Shown piece after piece: positions 47,646-56,588 of a DNA stretch of 64,000 nucleotides. This DNA is from Thalassotalea mangrovi (GTDB lineage Bacteria > Pseudomonadota > Gammaproteobacteria > Enterobacterales > Alteromonadaceae). The notes below the pieces were generated by a model that was not told the DNA's origin, did not search any database, and saw nothing but the letters and a program-made list of their open reading frames with translations. Position numbers and translations under genes: made by a program. The stretch's first letter is position 1. Every line of letters starts with the position of its first letter. The stretch lies in NCBI RefSeq assembly GCF_005116735.1, contig NZ_SWDB01000035.1, positions 1 to 64,000 on the forward strand, given 5' to 3'.

Positions 47646-48270
47646 TTTAACTAAACATTTACCGTTAATCTCCATTATTCGCGGGGTTACGCCCGATAAC
47701 GTCATCGCCGTCGGCCAAGCCTTGGTTGAAGAAGGCTTTACCATGATTGAAGTACCGTTAAATAGTCCGGATGCATTAACCAGCATTAAAAAGTTGGTTG
47801 CAGAGTTTGGTACTGCGAAGTACCTGATCGGTGCTGGTACGGTAACCAATGCCGAGCTTGCCCGGCAGGTGATTGCCACCGGGGCTAATTTGATCGTGAC
47901 TCCAAATTGCGATCCGCAAGTGATTGCTTTAGCGGTTGCATCAGGATGTGCAACATTTCCCGGTGTGGTTACCCCAACCGAAGCATTTAATGCCTTGCAT
48001 GCCGGCGCAACCGGGTTGAAACTGTTTCCCGTATCTATGGTCGGTATCGAAGGGATGAAGGCTATGCTATCGGTGTTTCCTAAGGGAACTGGTGTCTATC
48101 CGGTGGGTGGTATCAGTGCCAGTGTTGAAAGTATGAAACCCTATCTTGATGCGGGCGCGGCCGGATTTGGATTGGGATCGGCTTTGTATAAACCGGGCAT
48201 GAGTATTGAACAGGTCCGGGAAAATGCTCGTCAGTTTGTCACTCATTATCGCGCTAGTATTACCGATTAG
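47635..48270 (+). CDS. dgoA: 2-Dehydro-3-deoxy-6-phosphogalactonate aldolase
   Basis: Class I aldolase splitting KDPGal to pyruvate and glyceraldehyde-3-phosphate. The 211-residue TIM barrel of the KDPG/KDPGal aldolase family has Arg16 in SIIRGVTP, Glu39 in MIEVPLNS and the Schiff-base Lys129 in GATGLKLFPVS. The phosphate loop is YPVGGIS. The IEVPLNS motif, rather than the usual KDPG aldolase EITLRT, favours the galactonate type. Its start overlaps the kinase gene by 11 bases, and it ends the MFS-kinase-aldolase unit. Confidence 0.93.
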   Translation: MTIDLTKHLPLISIIRGVTPDNVIAVGQALVEEGFTMIEVPLNSPDALTSIKKLVAEFGTAKYLIGAGTVTNAELARQVIATGANLIVTPNCDPQVIALAVASGCATFPGVVTPTEAFNALHAGATGLKLFPVSMVGIEGMKAMLSVFPKGTGVYPVGGISASVESMKPYLDAGAAGFGLGSALYKPGMSIEQVRENARQFVTHYRASITD

Positions 48271-48420
48271 GCGCAGCAGTTTTTGGTGAGTGTAAGCCCA
48301 CCGGTACAGCGACTAACCCCATCTGTGCTGGTGATTAACTAACCATAATATTGAAATATAAAAATTTCTCAGGGCTTAAGTAAGAAAATTACATTTGTTC
48401 TGTTATTATCTCGACTATCT

Positions 48421-48435
48421 AAACATAATATGTTT
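48421..48435. promoter_or_regulatory. Operator palindrome site 3
   Basis: AAACAT-AAT-ATGTTT, 34 bases before the regulator start. It suggests autoregulation of the GntR gene. Confidence 0.8.
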
Positions 48436-48469
48436 ATTATTCTGTAAAAGGGAAGAAATCTTAATAGGT

Positions 48470-49216
48470 ATGAGTGAATTAGTTTATTACGATTTAAAGC
48501 GCGCAACCAAAATGACTCCAAGTCTTTCTGTTCAGGTTGCTCGTGAGTTAGGACGACGTATCGTTGCCGGTTCGTTTGAACCAGGCTCATTGATTGAAGA
48601 CGAAAATGCCCTGGCTGAGCGCTATCAGGTCAGCCGGGTGGTGATCCGCGATGCGGTAAAAATTCTCGTTGGCAAAGGCTTGCTGGATGTCCGTCGTGGC
48701 ATCGGTACCAAAGTCCGTCCTCGCAATGAATGGATTTTACTCGATGACGATGTACTGGCTTGGCACATTACCGCGCCGCCGAATCAGGAGTTCATCAGCC
48801 AGTTAATGGATGTTCGCCTGGCATTTGAGCCGAAAGCGGCTCGCTGGGCGGCAGAAAGAGCCGACGCAGAAGCGTTAAAAGACATTGAAGATGCGGTTAT
48901 TCGCATGGAACAGGAGTCGGGTTCCCTGGAAAAATTCGTCGTCGCTGATGCACTGTTTCACAAAGCGGTATTACGAGCAGCGCACAATGAATTCCTGACA
49001 GCAATGGAAGGGGTGATTTACTCGGCGTTACTGGTCAGTGTGCGTATTACCAACCAGGATCCGCGTAACAATAGTGATTCGGTCAAATTTCATCGTGATG
49101 TTTATGAAATGATCGCCGCGGGTGATGGTTCAGGTGCTGAGCAACTGACCGAAAAGTTACTAAAAGATGCGATTCGTCGCTTAAAAGACGCCTTTGGCGA
49201 CAGCTTCCGCGAGTAA
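48470..49216 (+). CDS. FadR-family GntR transcriptional regulator
   Basis: DNA-binding regulator of 248 residues. The N-terminal winged helix-turn-helix (about 15-80) has LGRRIVAGSFEPGSLI, ENALAERYQVSRVVIRDAVKILVGKGLLDVR and RRGIGTKV. The C-terminal FCD ligand domain (about 95-235) has the metal/ligand-type Asp and His residues in MDVRLAFEPKAARWAAERA, DALFHKAVLRAAHNEF and FHRDVYEMI. The ATG at 48470 is chosen because an earlier ATG would lie before the operator at 48421-48435. Relatives (DgoR, ExuR-type) bind sugar acids. The natural ligand here may be 2-keto-3-deoxygalactonate or its phosphate (inference). Confidence 0.88.
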   Translation: MSELVYYDLKRATKMTPSLSVQVARELGRRIVAGSFEPGSLIEDENALAERYQVSRVVIRDAVKILVGKGLLDVRRGIGTKVRPRNEWILLDDDVLAWHITAPPNQEFISQLMDVRLAFEPKAARWAAERADAEALKDIEDAVIRMEQESGSLEKFVVADALFHKAVLRAAHNEFLTAMEGVIYSALLVSVRITNQDPRNNSDSVKFHRDVYEMIAAGDGSGAEQLTEKLLKDAIRRLKDAFGDSFRE

Positions 49217-49238
49217 ATGATTTGCCATGGGTTAAAAG

Positions 49239-49264
49239 AAAAGGGCTAATTTAGCCCTTTTTTT
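49239..49264. terminator. Terminator after the GntR gene
   Basis: Stem AAAAGGGCTA / TAGCCCTTTT with a 3-base loop and flanking T tracts on both strands. It lies 23 bases after the regulator stop and before the convergent GH16 gene. A further hairpin, CTCACCAGC / GCTGGTGAG at 49369-49399, stands just beyond the GH16 stop. Confidence 0.8.
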
Positions 49265-49408
49265 ATGGTCACAGATAGTTCGCCAGACTTTGCCTGAAAC
49301 CGCAGTAACTTGAGGTGAAATAGCAAAGCAGTTGATGCATCGCTGCCGCCCGACTGCAACACAATCATCTCACCAGCTGCGATAATCGATGCTGGTGAGT
49401 ATTATATG

Positions 49409-50401
49409 CTAGTGTTTCTGCCACACCCGAACGTATTCAATTTCGAAATCGACGATACCGTCGTCTTTTTCACCCGCAGGACTGTTTTTTTCTAAATCCT
49501 CCTTACTGTCAGGAATACCATGCCAGGGGAAGGTTTCCTGATCTAGCCACAGGGTGATCGGCTTATCGGCAACATAGGCGTTATAATCGTCGCTGACATT
49601 ACGATTTTCTTCTGCCCATTGCTGAATTTGTTCGCTGCTAACATCGGATATGAGCTTGCCATCTACATAATACTTGATGCCGTTTTCATCCCATTCGAAG
49701 CCATAAACATGAAAATCATCGGCCACTCGAAAGCCTAAATCTTTATGTTCGGTATAGATCGGCTTGCCAGGTTTGTCTGTATTTTTACTCCAGTCTCGAA
49801 TCGACCACCATAATTCCCGGTCCAAATCGGCTTTTTTCGGATCACGGTGATCACCAAACTGTTCAAAAAAGTCAATTTCCAGTTCCTTGCCCATTGACCA
49901 GAAGGCACTGGTAATTTCTGCATCTGCCGCCTTGCTCTTTATTTCGATATAGCCATATTTGAATTCTTTACGGCCAATGAAGCAGGCGGTGGTAATGTTT
50001 TCATAGGGCAGGGCATCACCAAAAACCGGTTTGTGAATTTCCTGGCTGAACGGAAAATCCGGTTCCCAGCGAGTTTCCAGGATCAGTTTACCGTCCTCGA
50101 GTCGATAGTTACGTCCGGAAAATTGTGAGGGTGCACGACCTTTCCAGACGCGTTTATTGGGCTTGTCAGGATGCTTGTAGATGGGCTTACCGTCTTCGAA
50201 TTTACCGACAATATACCAGCGCTCTTCATCGATGGTGGGTGCATCGAATTCATCACTCACCTCAGTGTTCAACACCCAGCCACCGTTATTGTTCGGATCG
50301 GATACCGGTAGCAGTTTGGGGGCAATGGTCTGGCTGCAGCCGGTAAGGACCGTAAATATGCCTAATGTGCCTGAAAACAGACGAAAATTTCTTGCTAACA
50401 T
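49409..50401 (-). CDS. GH16 family glycoside hydrolase lipoprotein (candidate carrageenase)
   Basis: Probable surface or periplasmic endo-hydrolase of 330 residues. The signal ends with the lipobox LTGC (Cys22). The GH16 catalytic signature ExDxxE is present as EIDFFE (Glu175, Asp177, Glu180). The surrounding beta-jelly-roll strands (KYGYIEIKSKAADAEITSAFWSMG; FHVYGFEWDENGIKYYVDG) are typical. GH16 includes kappa-carrageenases, furcellaranases, beta-agarases and porphyranases. The neighbourhood favours carrageenan or furcellaran, but the subfamily cannot be set by eye. It lies 113 bases after the GH42/167-like gene with no operator between, so the two probably form an operon. Confidence 0.82.
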   Translation of the reverse strand: MLARNFRLFSGTLGIFTVLTGCSQTIAPKLLPVSDPNNNGGWVLNTEVSDEFDAPTIDEERWYIVGKFEDGKPIYKHPDKPNKRVWKGRAPSQFSGRNYRLEDGKLILETRWEPDFPFSQEIHKPVFGDALPYENITTACFIGRKEFKYGYIEIKSKAADAEITSAFWSMGKELEIDFFEQFGDHRDPKKADLDRELWWSIRDWSKNTDKPGKPIYTEHKDLGFRVADDFHVYGFEWDENGIKYYVDGKLISDVSSEQIQQWAEENRNVSDDYNAYVADKPITLWLDQETFPWHGIPDSKEDLEKNSPAGEKDDGIVDFEIEYVRVWQKH

Positions 50402-50514
50402 GTGTTGTTAGTTCCTGTTCTAAGAGCGTTAGCAACCCTTAGAACCAGCCTTATCGGCTGATTCCAGGGTTACGATTCGCGTTACTAGGGATTGCTAAAG
50501 GATTACGGCGGCGA

Positions 50515-52953
50515 CTATTGAACCTTAACTTCAAGCAGTAGTACGCCTTCAGAGGCCAACTCAAACGTGTTGTCCATAGCATTATTGGTCATCAGGTCGG
50601 TAATCTCGATAACCTGGCCATTTTTTGCGCTTAGGGAAAGTTTCGCACTGTTATGGCCGACATTGAGAATATTTACCAGGTAACTACCATCTGGCTGTGC
50701 CATCACCCGCCACATCGTGGTTTTATGAGCGAGTCCATTATCTTCGCTAATGATAATTTCAGGTTGGCTCGATGCTTTCACTTCCGCCAGGGCTGCCTGC
50801 TTAATGGTATTAATGTCCTGGCTGTCTAATACCAGTAGCTTGCCTTTACCGGCCTTGAGCTTGTCGGCGCGCGGCTGACCATACTCATTTAATGACAGGG
50901 CGTTTTTGCTATCGAGAATCACCGTACCGCCATTACTCAGGTAATTTTGCAAGGTTGCAAATTCTTCGTCGGTGACATACTGATTACGATAAACCACAAC
51001 TACGTCCCAGAGGTCATTGTCCTGCTTTTCAATAATGTTTTTGGTGACAAAACCTAAAGGAAAACCTTCAAAGAAAATCGACTCGTAAAGTTTGTAACCT
51101 TCTGTCATATAGTCATCAATATTGATGGCTGTTGTTTCCGTATAGAACAAACGGATTGGACGACGTTGTTCGCGCAGGGCGACTATCTCTTCGGAGAAAC
51201 TGTTGAGGTCGTACATCACCTGGGTGACTTCGTTGGTCACATGCGGCTGCATATTGTTAGAGCCGGCATAGGCACCACCCAGGCCTGGGTCAAAGAAATC
51301 CAGTTCCCCTTCGAGGCGGTCTTCAGGAGAACCATCGGGATCCCGGGCCCAGAACCAGCCCATATTCGCATCCATGCCTAACAGGGTGGCTAACCAGTAA
51401 ACGCTGCGCACATAACTGGTGCGGGTGTTTAGGTCGCGCCATTGGCCGGATGATAAGAAGTGTGATTCTGAGTTTACATTAATCTTATCGGGCGCCACCG
51501 ATTCCATAAAGTCATGGAACATCGCGACAATGCCCCAATGATAAGAATACTTTTCGATCCATTCTGACGACTTGCCCGGGCGGATATTTCGGCTACCAAA
51601 GGACTTTGCATCGTGGCCAACCATAGTGGTTAACTCGGATAACGCTTCGGTATCGATGCCACCGGAGCGAGCATCTTCCATAAACATCCGTGGCATGATT
51701 TTAATATGGGTATCGGCGTCCGGATTTACCGAATGCAATTCGTTTTGCACGAAGGTAAACCAGTCGGTCGCACGGTCCATATTGTATCGGCTCCAGTCAT
51801 ACCAGATGGGTTTACCCTGCAGGGCCGGATCGATAGGGATCTCTATTTGGACATTGTCGAAACCAGAGAAGCTGGTTTGCCAGTTGGCATTTAATCCCGC
51901 GATATCACCATCATATTTGCGCTCAAGCCAGCTACGGAATTTATTCAGGGTATAAGAGGAAATGGAATTCATTTCTTTAAAGTTCTGGGTCCAGTGACCT
52001 TTTTCCGCGTACCAGTGTGGCTCATTGGCCAGCACAAAACCAAGTTCGGTAACTTTTTTACCTTTGGTTAACTCACCGGTTTTACGAATGATTTTTCCCC
52101 AGACTTCACGTACCAGTGGGTTATCGATATCAAATCCGGTAAAAAGGGAGCGGCCTTTTCGTACTTCTGGTTCGCGCTCCTCTACCCATTCTGGAATCCC
52201 CATAATCCAATACACCAGAAAGCCAATGTTGGTATCGGGAATACTGGTCAATTCTTTCAGTAGCTCTTCATCAAAGCTACCGTCCTCTTTTACTAAGAAC
52301 GAATTGATGGCACGGTCGTGATCAACCGGGTATAGGTTTTCACCACCATGATACAAAGCACCTAAATGGTCGTTGTAGATATCGGTATTGGTCAGTGGTT
52401 GTCCTACAGTTTTTGAGAAGTAATCATAAGGGAAGATGGGTTTACCATTACTGATAAACATATTGTCGGCTGCTTTGGTGCCTTGCCAGTCGACTTTGTT
52501 TACCGGGCGGCGCTTGATTTCACCGCGAAGCTCCTGAGCCAATACATCAATACCCCGGTCGAGTATTTCGATGACTTTCTGGCGTTCAAAATCCGGCAGC
52601 TCAGCTGCTAGCTTTTGCTTATCCTTGGCGTAATAACGTTCATAACCAAAGGCCGCTTCAATCGCTCCAGGATTCGCTTCATCCCAATTGGCAAATTTGA
52701 GGAACTGCTCGGCAAACCAGATAATGGTTTCCTCACGGGCCACATCAATGTCTTTGCTTTTTGCTTCTTCCATCATGCTGGCAAGGGTGTCCATTTTTGC
52801 CCTGGCGGTTTGCTCCAGCTCGCTTATCTGTCTTAGGTTTTCCGTCGTGGTCTGGTTAATGTTGTTGGCCTGTGATGCTTCTTGTTGTGGGCTACATCCT
52901 GAACTTAGCAATAAGGCAGCGGCGATCGAGGCCGCAATAGCATGGCGTTTCAT
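50515..52953 (-). CDS. GH42/GH167-like clan-A glycoside hydrolase lipoprotein
   Basis: Predicted exo-acting galactan hydrolase of 812 residues with a lipoprotein signal (lipobox SSGC, Cys20). After a helical N-terminal region it has a TIM-barrel domain. NEP at 310-312 in FVLANEPHW holds the acid/base Glu311, and Glu496 in NVNSESHFLS is the probable nucleophile. A glutamine-amidotransferase-like trimerisation domain and a C-terminal beta domain follow, the GH42 plan. GH167 exo-beta-carrageenases, known from Pseudoalteromonas carrageenan loci, are GH42-like. The setting fits that family, but GH42 beta-galactosidase remains possible. It is divergent from the sulfatase gene across two operator sites. 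Confidence 0.7.
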   Translation of the reverse strand: MKRHAIAASIAAALLLSSGCSPQQEASQANNINQTTTENLRQISELEQTARAKMDTLASMMEEAKSKDIDVAREETIIWFAEQFLKFANWDEANPGAIEAAFGYERYYAKDKQKLAAELPDFERQKVIEILDRGIDVLAQELRGEIKRRPVNKVDWQGTKAADNMFISNGKPIFPYDYFSKTVGQPLTNTDIYNDHLGALYHGGENLYPVDHDRAINSFLVKEDGSFDEELLKELTSIPDTNIGFLVYWIMGIPEWVEEREPEVRKGRSLFTGFDIDNPLVREVWGKIIRKTGELTKGKKVTELGFVLANEPHWYAEKGHWTQNFKEMNSISSYTLNKFRSWLERKYDGDIAGLNANWQTSFSGFDNVQIEIPIDPALQGKPIWYDWSRYNMDRATDWFTFVQNELHSVNPDADTHIKIMPRMFMEDARSGGIDTEALSELTTMVGHDAKSFGSRNIRPGKSSEWIEKYSYHWGIVAMFHDFMESVAPDKINVNSESHFLSSGQWRDLNTRTSYVRSVYWLATLLGMDANMGWFWARDPDGSPEDRLEGELDFFDPGLGGAYAGSNNMQPHVTNEVTQVMYDLNSFSEEIVALREQRRPIRLFYTETTAINIDDYMTEGYKLYESIFFEGFPLGFVTKNIIEKQDNDLWDVVVVYRNQYVTDEEFATLQNYLSNGGTVILDSKNALSLNEYGQPRADKLKAGKGKLLVLDSQDINTIKQAALAEVKASSQPEIIISEDNGLAHKTTMWRVMAQPDGSYLVNILNVGHNSAKLSLSAKNGQVIEITDLMTNNAMDNTFELASEGVLLLEVKVQ

Positions 52954-53026
52954 GATTCTCTCACTTTGTAATTATATTGTTGTGTCATAAATTGCATCTA
53001 ATCATACATCAACATGCTATTTTATC

Positions 53027-53041
53027 AAACATCATATGTTT
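53027..53041. promoter_or_regulatory. Operator palindrome site 4
   Basis: AAACAT-CAT-ATGTTT in the divergent region between the GH42/167-like gene (start 52953) and the sulfatase gene (start 53208). Confidence 0.8.
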
Positions 53042-53084
53042 ATCTCGAGGTGGGCTACTGGGGGTTGATTTCTGTTTTACTCTT

Positions 53085-53099
53085 AAACATATTATGTTT
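53085..53099. promoter_or_regulatory. Operator palindrome site 5
   Basis: TTAAACAT-ATT-ATGTTTAA, the most extended copy, 58 bases (centre to centre) from site 4. The two probably serve the two divergent promoters. Confidence 0.8.
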
Positions 53100-53207
53100 A
53101 AATAGATCATATTATAAGTTGGCAATGTGTTCAGGCAACGCCGTGTCCACCTGTCAGCGTTAACGATAACAATAAACCAAATGATAGAGTTATTCAGGCC
53201 CTTGGAT

Positions 53208-54734
53208 ATGCAAAGAAACGTTACTAAAACCCTGTCGTTGTTAGTGCTCGCTACCGCGTTAGCGACTAACAGTGCATGGGCGACGACATCGTCGGAACAA
53301 AAACCGGCTAAAAAGCCGAACGTATTAATCTTAATGTTTGATGATATGCGTTTTGATACCTTTTCTTACCGCAATGGACCGGTAAATACCCCGAACATCG
53401 ATCAACTTGCCAATGAGTCGACGCGCTTTGATAACGCGATGACCACCACGGGACTTTGTTCACCTTCGCGCGCCGCATTCTATACGGGGCGCTGGGGTCA
53501 TAAAACCGGCCTCGATGATAATGTTGAATTGTATTCAACTCGTCTGGCTGAATTAGACCCGAGTGAAGGTGGTTTGCTACGCCGGGCGTCAGACGCTGGT
53601 TATCTGGTTGGCCATGTCGGCAAATGGCACCTGGGCGCCCGCGGCACGGAAATGCGTGGTGCCGAAATTGATTTGGCCCACGGCCATGAACCGCGGGAAC
53701 GATTCTCCCGGGTTTACACGCCTTATGGCAAAGTGCCGCAAATTCAGGGGTATTATGAAGGTAAGCTCGATAAAAACGGTGAAAAACACGAGTATTACAT
53801 GACCCTGGATGGCACTTATGAGGATACTACCGCCTATAAAAAAGTGCTGGCAGGCAAACAGATGCTGAAGCAGATGGCGGACGACGAGCGACCGTTTTTT
53901 GGGGTGATTAGTTTTAATCAACCGCACCCGGCGTATCGTGTGCCTGAACCCTATGCCAGTATGTTCGACCCGAATGATATTGAATTACCGGATAACCACC
54001 TGGCTAAGCGGGTATATAAGCCGTTGGCCCAGGACGGCATCTGGTGGCCCTGGCATGATGTCGGGCATATGAGCGATACGGATTGGCGTAAAGCCCGGGC
54101 CTACTACTACGGGGCTATTGCGATGGTCGACCGTATCGTCGGTGAGCTTTTACAAACTGCCAAAGATGAAGGCGTTTATGAAGATTTGCATATCGTCCTC
54201 TGGGGTGATCAGGGCAGCATGATAGGTGAGCATACCTTATACGATAAAGGTCCTTATGCTTATGATGAATTAATGCGCATGCCATTATTGATCAAGAACC
54301 CATCATTACAGCCACGAATCGTTAACCGTCAGGTATCGGTGGTAGATGTTACCGCAACCCTGGCTGATGTGATGCAACTTGCCAGTGATGGTGATGAAGA
54401 TGGACACACGTTAATTCCGTTAATGAAGCAGGGCGATAAAGCCGAGGAAGGGCAGCCGGACATCGCCCTCTACGCCTATGAATGGTACAACGGCAGTTGG
54501 TTTGGAATTCGCGCGATACGCACGCCTGAGTATAAATTTGTCTGGAATCCAGGGGATAATCGTGATGAATTTTATGACCTTAGCAAGGACCCGGGTGAAA
54601 TCACCAATCAAATCAAAAATAACAAGTATCGAAAACAAATCGCCATGCTGGTGCGCCAGCTAATGACTGAGTTAAAACGCGTCGATGATCCATCTTTGGA
54701 AAAATTGACCCATCATGCTAAGGCCTATTTATAA
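53208..54734 (+). CDS. S1-family sulfatase, first of pair
   Basis: Formylglycine-dependent sulfatase of 508 residues. It has a signal peptide (residues 1-25, ending SAWA). The metal-binding start PNVLILMFDDMR and the modification site CSPSRAAFYTGR (Cys84) are complete, followed by GHVGKWHLG. Metal-site residues DQGSMIGEH appear near residue 335. The Cys becomes formylglycine only with a maturase (anSME or FGE), which is not in this window. Its S1 subfamily is unclear; it differs from its neighbour. The ATG at 53208 was chosen for the signal peptide. Operator sites 4 and 5 lie upstream. Confidence 0.85.
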   Translation: MQRNVTKTLSLLVLATALATNSAWATTSSEQKPAKKPNVLILMFDDMRFDTFSYRNGPVNTPNIDQLANESTRFDNAMTTTGLCSPSRAAFYTGRWGHKTGLDDNVELYSTRLAELDPSEGGLLRRASDAGYLVGHVGKWHLGARGTEMRGAEIDLAHGHEPRERFSRVYTPYGKVPQIQGYYEGKLDKNGEKHEYYMTLDGTYEDTTAYKKVLAGKQMLKQMADDERPFFGVISFNQPHPAYRVPEPYASMFDPNDIELPDNHLAKRVYKPLAQDGIWWPWHDVGHMSDTDWRKARAYYYGAIAMVDRIVGELLQTAKDEGVYEDLHIVLWGDQGSMIGEHTLYDKGPYAYDELMRMPLLIKNPSLQPRIVNRQVSVVDVTATLADVMQLASDGDEDGHTLIPLMKQGDKAEEGQPDIALYAYEWYNGSWFGIRAIRTPEYKFVWNPGDNRDEFYDLSKDPGEITNQIKNNKYRKQIAMLVRQLMTELKRVDDPSLEKLTHHAKAYL

Positions 54735-54769
54735 CAAGTAGACAGGATCAATCCTGCCTTGAGGACACT

Positions 54770-56215
54770 ATGAAAACAACACTAATTTCCTTACTCAGCG
54801 CAACGTTTCTGCTGGCCAATGCCGCCTTTGCAGGATCGGATGTCGCGCGTCCCAATATTTTATTAATTTTAACCGACGATCAGGGCTATGCCGATGTCGG
54901 CTTTAACAATCAGCAAACGGATGTGGTAACTCCTAATCTGGACGCGTTGGCGAACAATGGCCTGGTGTTCAATTCAGCCTACGTTGCACACCCTTTTTGC
55001 GGACCCAGCCGGGCAGCACTGATGACTGGCCGTTACCCACATAAAATCGGCTCGCAGTTTAATCTGCCAGTCGGTGGTTCCAGCACGGGTATTGATGTCA
55101 ATGAAACCTTTATCAGCAAAACGTTGCAACAGGCCGGTTACTTTACTGGTGCCATTGGTAAGTGGCACCTGGGGGAACTTGAGCCTTACCATCCGAACAA
55201 TCGGGGTTTTGATGAGTTTTACGGTTTCCTGGGCGGCGGCCACGACTATTTTCCATCGCAATATCGTCCTAAATATGAGCATCTGAAAAAGCAGGGCATC
55301 ACGCGGATGTATGATTACATTACGCCTCTTCAACACAATGGCAAGGAAGTAAGGGAAAGCGAATACATCACCGATGCCCTAAGCCGGGAAGCGATTCGGT
55401 TTATCAACACCGCAGCCGATAATAAGCAACAACCATTCTTTCTCTACCTTGCATACAATGCACCGCATGTGCCGCTAGAAGCGACAGAGGAAGACCTGGC
55501 CAGGTTTGCTCATATCAAAGATAAAAAGCGCCGTACCTATGCGGCCATGGTATATGCCGTAGACCGGGGTATCGAAAATATTACCAAGGCGCTAAAAGAT
55601 AGCGGCCAATTTGATAACACCCTAATTGTCTTTCTTAGCGACAATGGCGGTAATACTTCTAAAGGTGGCGTTAATACGCCATTGCGTGAAGGCAAAGGCA
55701 GCGCCCATGAAGGTGGGCACCGGGTACCTATGATGGTGCACTGGCCCGATGGCCTCGCTCGTTCAGGCAACTATGCATATCCGGTGTCTGCGCTGGATCT
55801 GTATCCAACGTTCGCCAACCTGGCTGGCGCTGAGCTGAATCCGGGTAAGATCCTTGATGGCGTGGATATCTGGCCACACCTAATGGCAAATACCAGCGCC
55901 CGTGCCGGGCAAAGCCTGTTTATGATGCGTCATCGTACCGCTGCCCATGATGTTTCGGTACGCCGCGATCAATGGAAAGCGGTACGGACTAAGAAAACCG
56001 GCAAATGGCAGTTGTTTGATATCGAAAATGACATGTCTGAAAAGCATGATTTAAGTGCCAAGCATCCCCGGATCCTAGAAGACATGATCCGCGATATCGC
56101 CCATTGGAGCTGGTCAAATGTACCACCTCGTTGGTTCCATATCCATGAAGAGGGCGATCTTTGGCGACAGCATGACATGCCACGATTCAGCGAGACATTT
56201 ACCAACAAGCAATAG
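54770..56215 (+). CDS. S1-family sulfatase, second of pair (S1_19-like)
   Basis: Formylglycine sulfatase of 481 residues. It has a signal peptide (residues 1-21), PNILLILTDDQGYADVGF, the modification site CGPSRAALMTGRYP (Cys77), AIGKWHLGE and the metal residues FLSDNGGNTSKGG. GFLGGGHDYF and the arylsulfatase-B-like middle are typical of subfamily S1_19, whose members remove 2- or 4-sulfates from carrageenan oligosaccharides. The assignment to S1_19 is by resemblance only. It follows the first sulfatase by 35 bases and ends before a strong terminator. Confidence 0.85.
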   Translation: MKTTLISLLSATFLLANAAFAGSDVARPNILLILTDDQGYADVGFNNQQTDVVTPNLDALANNGLVFNSAYVAHPFCGPSRAALMTGRYPHKIGSQFNLPVGGSSTGIDVNETFISKTLQQAGYFTGAIGKWHLGELEPYHPNNRGFDEFYGFLGGGHDYFPSQYRPKYEHLKKQGITRMYDYITPLQHNGKEVRESEYITDALSREAIRFINTAADNKQQPFFLYLAYNAPHVPLEATEEDLARFAHIKDKKRRTYAAMVYAVDRGIENITKALKDSGQFDNTLIVFLSDNGGNTSKGGVNTPLREGKGSAHEGGHRVPMMVHWPDGLARSGNYAYPVSALDLYPTFANLAGAELNPGKILDGVDIWPHLMANTSARAGQSLFMMRHRTAAHDVSVRRDQWKAVRTKKTGKWQLFDIENDMSEKHDLSAKHPRILEDMIRDIAHWSWSNVPPRWFHIHEEGDLWRQHDMPRFSETFTNKQ

Positions 56216-56226
56216 TTCTCCCAATG

Positions 56227-56264
56227 AAAAGCCGGGTAGTGGTAACAAGCTGCCTGGCTTTTTT
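56227..56264 (+). terminator. Terminator after the sulfatase pair
   Basis: Stem of 13 pairs, two of them G-U, starting AAAAGCCGGG, closing CCTGGCTTTT, followed by more T. It begins 12 bases after the second sulfatase stop. The rest of the gap to 56492 shows a frame without a start or ribosome site that I do not call a gene. Confidence 0.75.
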
Positions 56265-56492
56265 ATTGCCTACTCACTGATAACCTTGTATCGGGGATGT
56301 GTCAGACCCTGGCGGCAATGCCTTAACCAGCTCTCAGCACAACATGAAACCGATCCAGAACAGCTCAAAACCCGCCGTTATTGGTGCGTATTTGCAGCTT
56401 TGCTCACCGTCATTTACCTGCCGCTATCGCCTCTAACATCTTCTTCAACTTGCAAAAATAAACCTTTCTTTTAGTAAAAGTATTGATAATAT

Positions 56493-56507
56493 AAACATCA
56501 TATGTTT
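56493..56507. promoter_or_regulatory. Operator palindrome site 6
   Basis: ATAAACAT-CAT-ATGTTTAT, 81 bases upstream of the cycloisomerase start. With the terminator at 56227-56264, this shows that a new transcript begins here. Confidence 0.8.
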
Positions 56508-56588
56508 ATATTGATTCTATAATCTTAGAGTTTTTTGTATCCGCATATTGGTAAAGAGTCATCAATTGTTCGGACAATTAGGCAAACA

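Noticed and set aside
46737-48270. Simple galactonate (De Ley-Doudoroff) operon
   Set aside because: Kinase and aldolase would fit, but linkage to sulfatases, GH127, GH16 and the shared operators points to anhydrogalactose from a sulfated galactan.
56216-56474. Frame continuing beyond the second sulfatase (product with LLTVIYLPLSPLTSSS)
   Set aside because: It runs through the terminator, has no start or ribosome site, and overlaps the sulfatase in another frame; possibly a gene remnant but not supportable.
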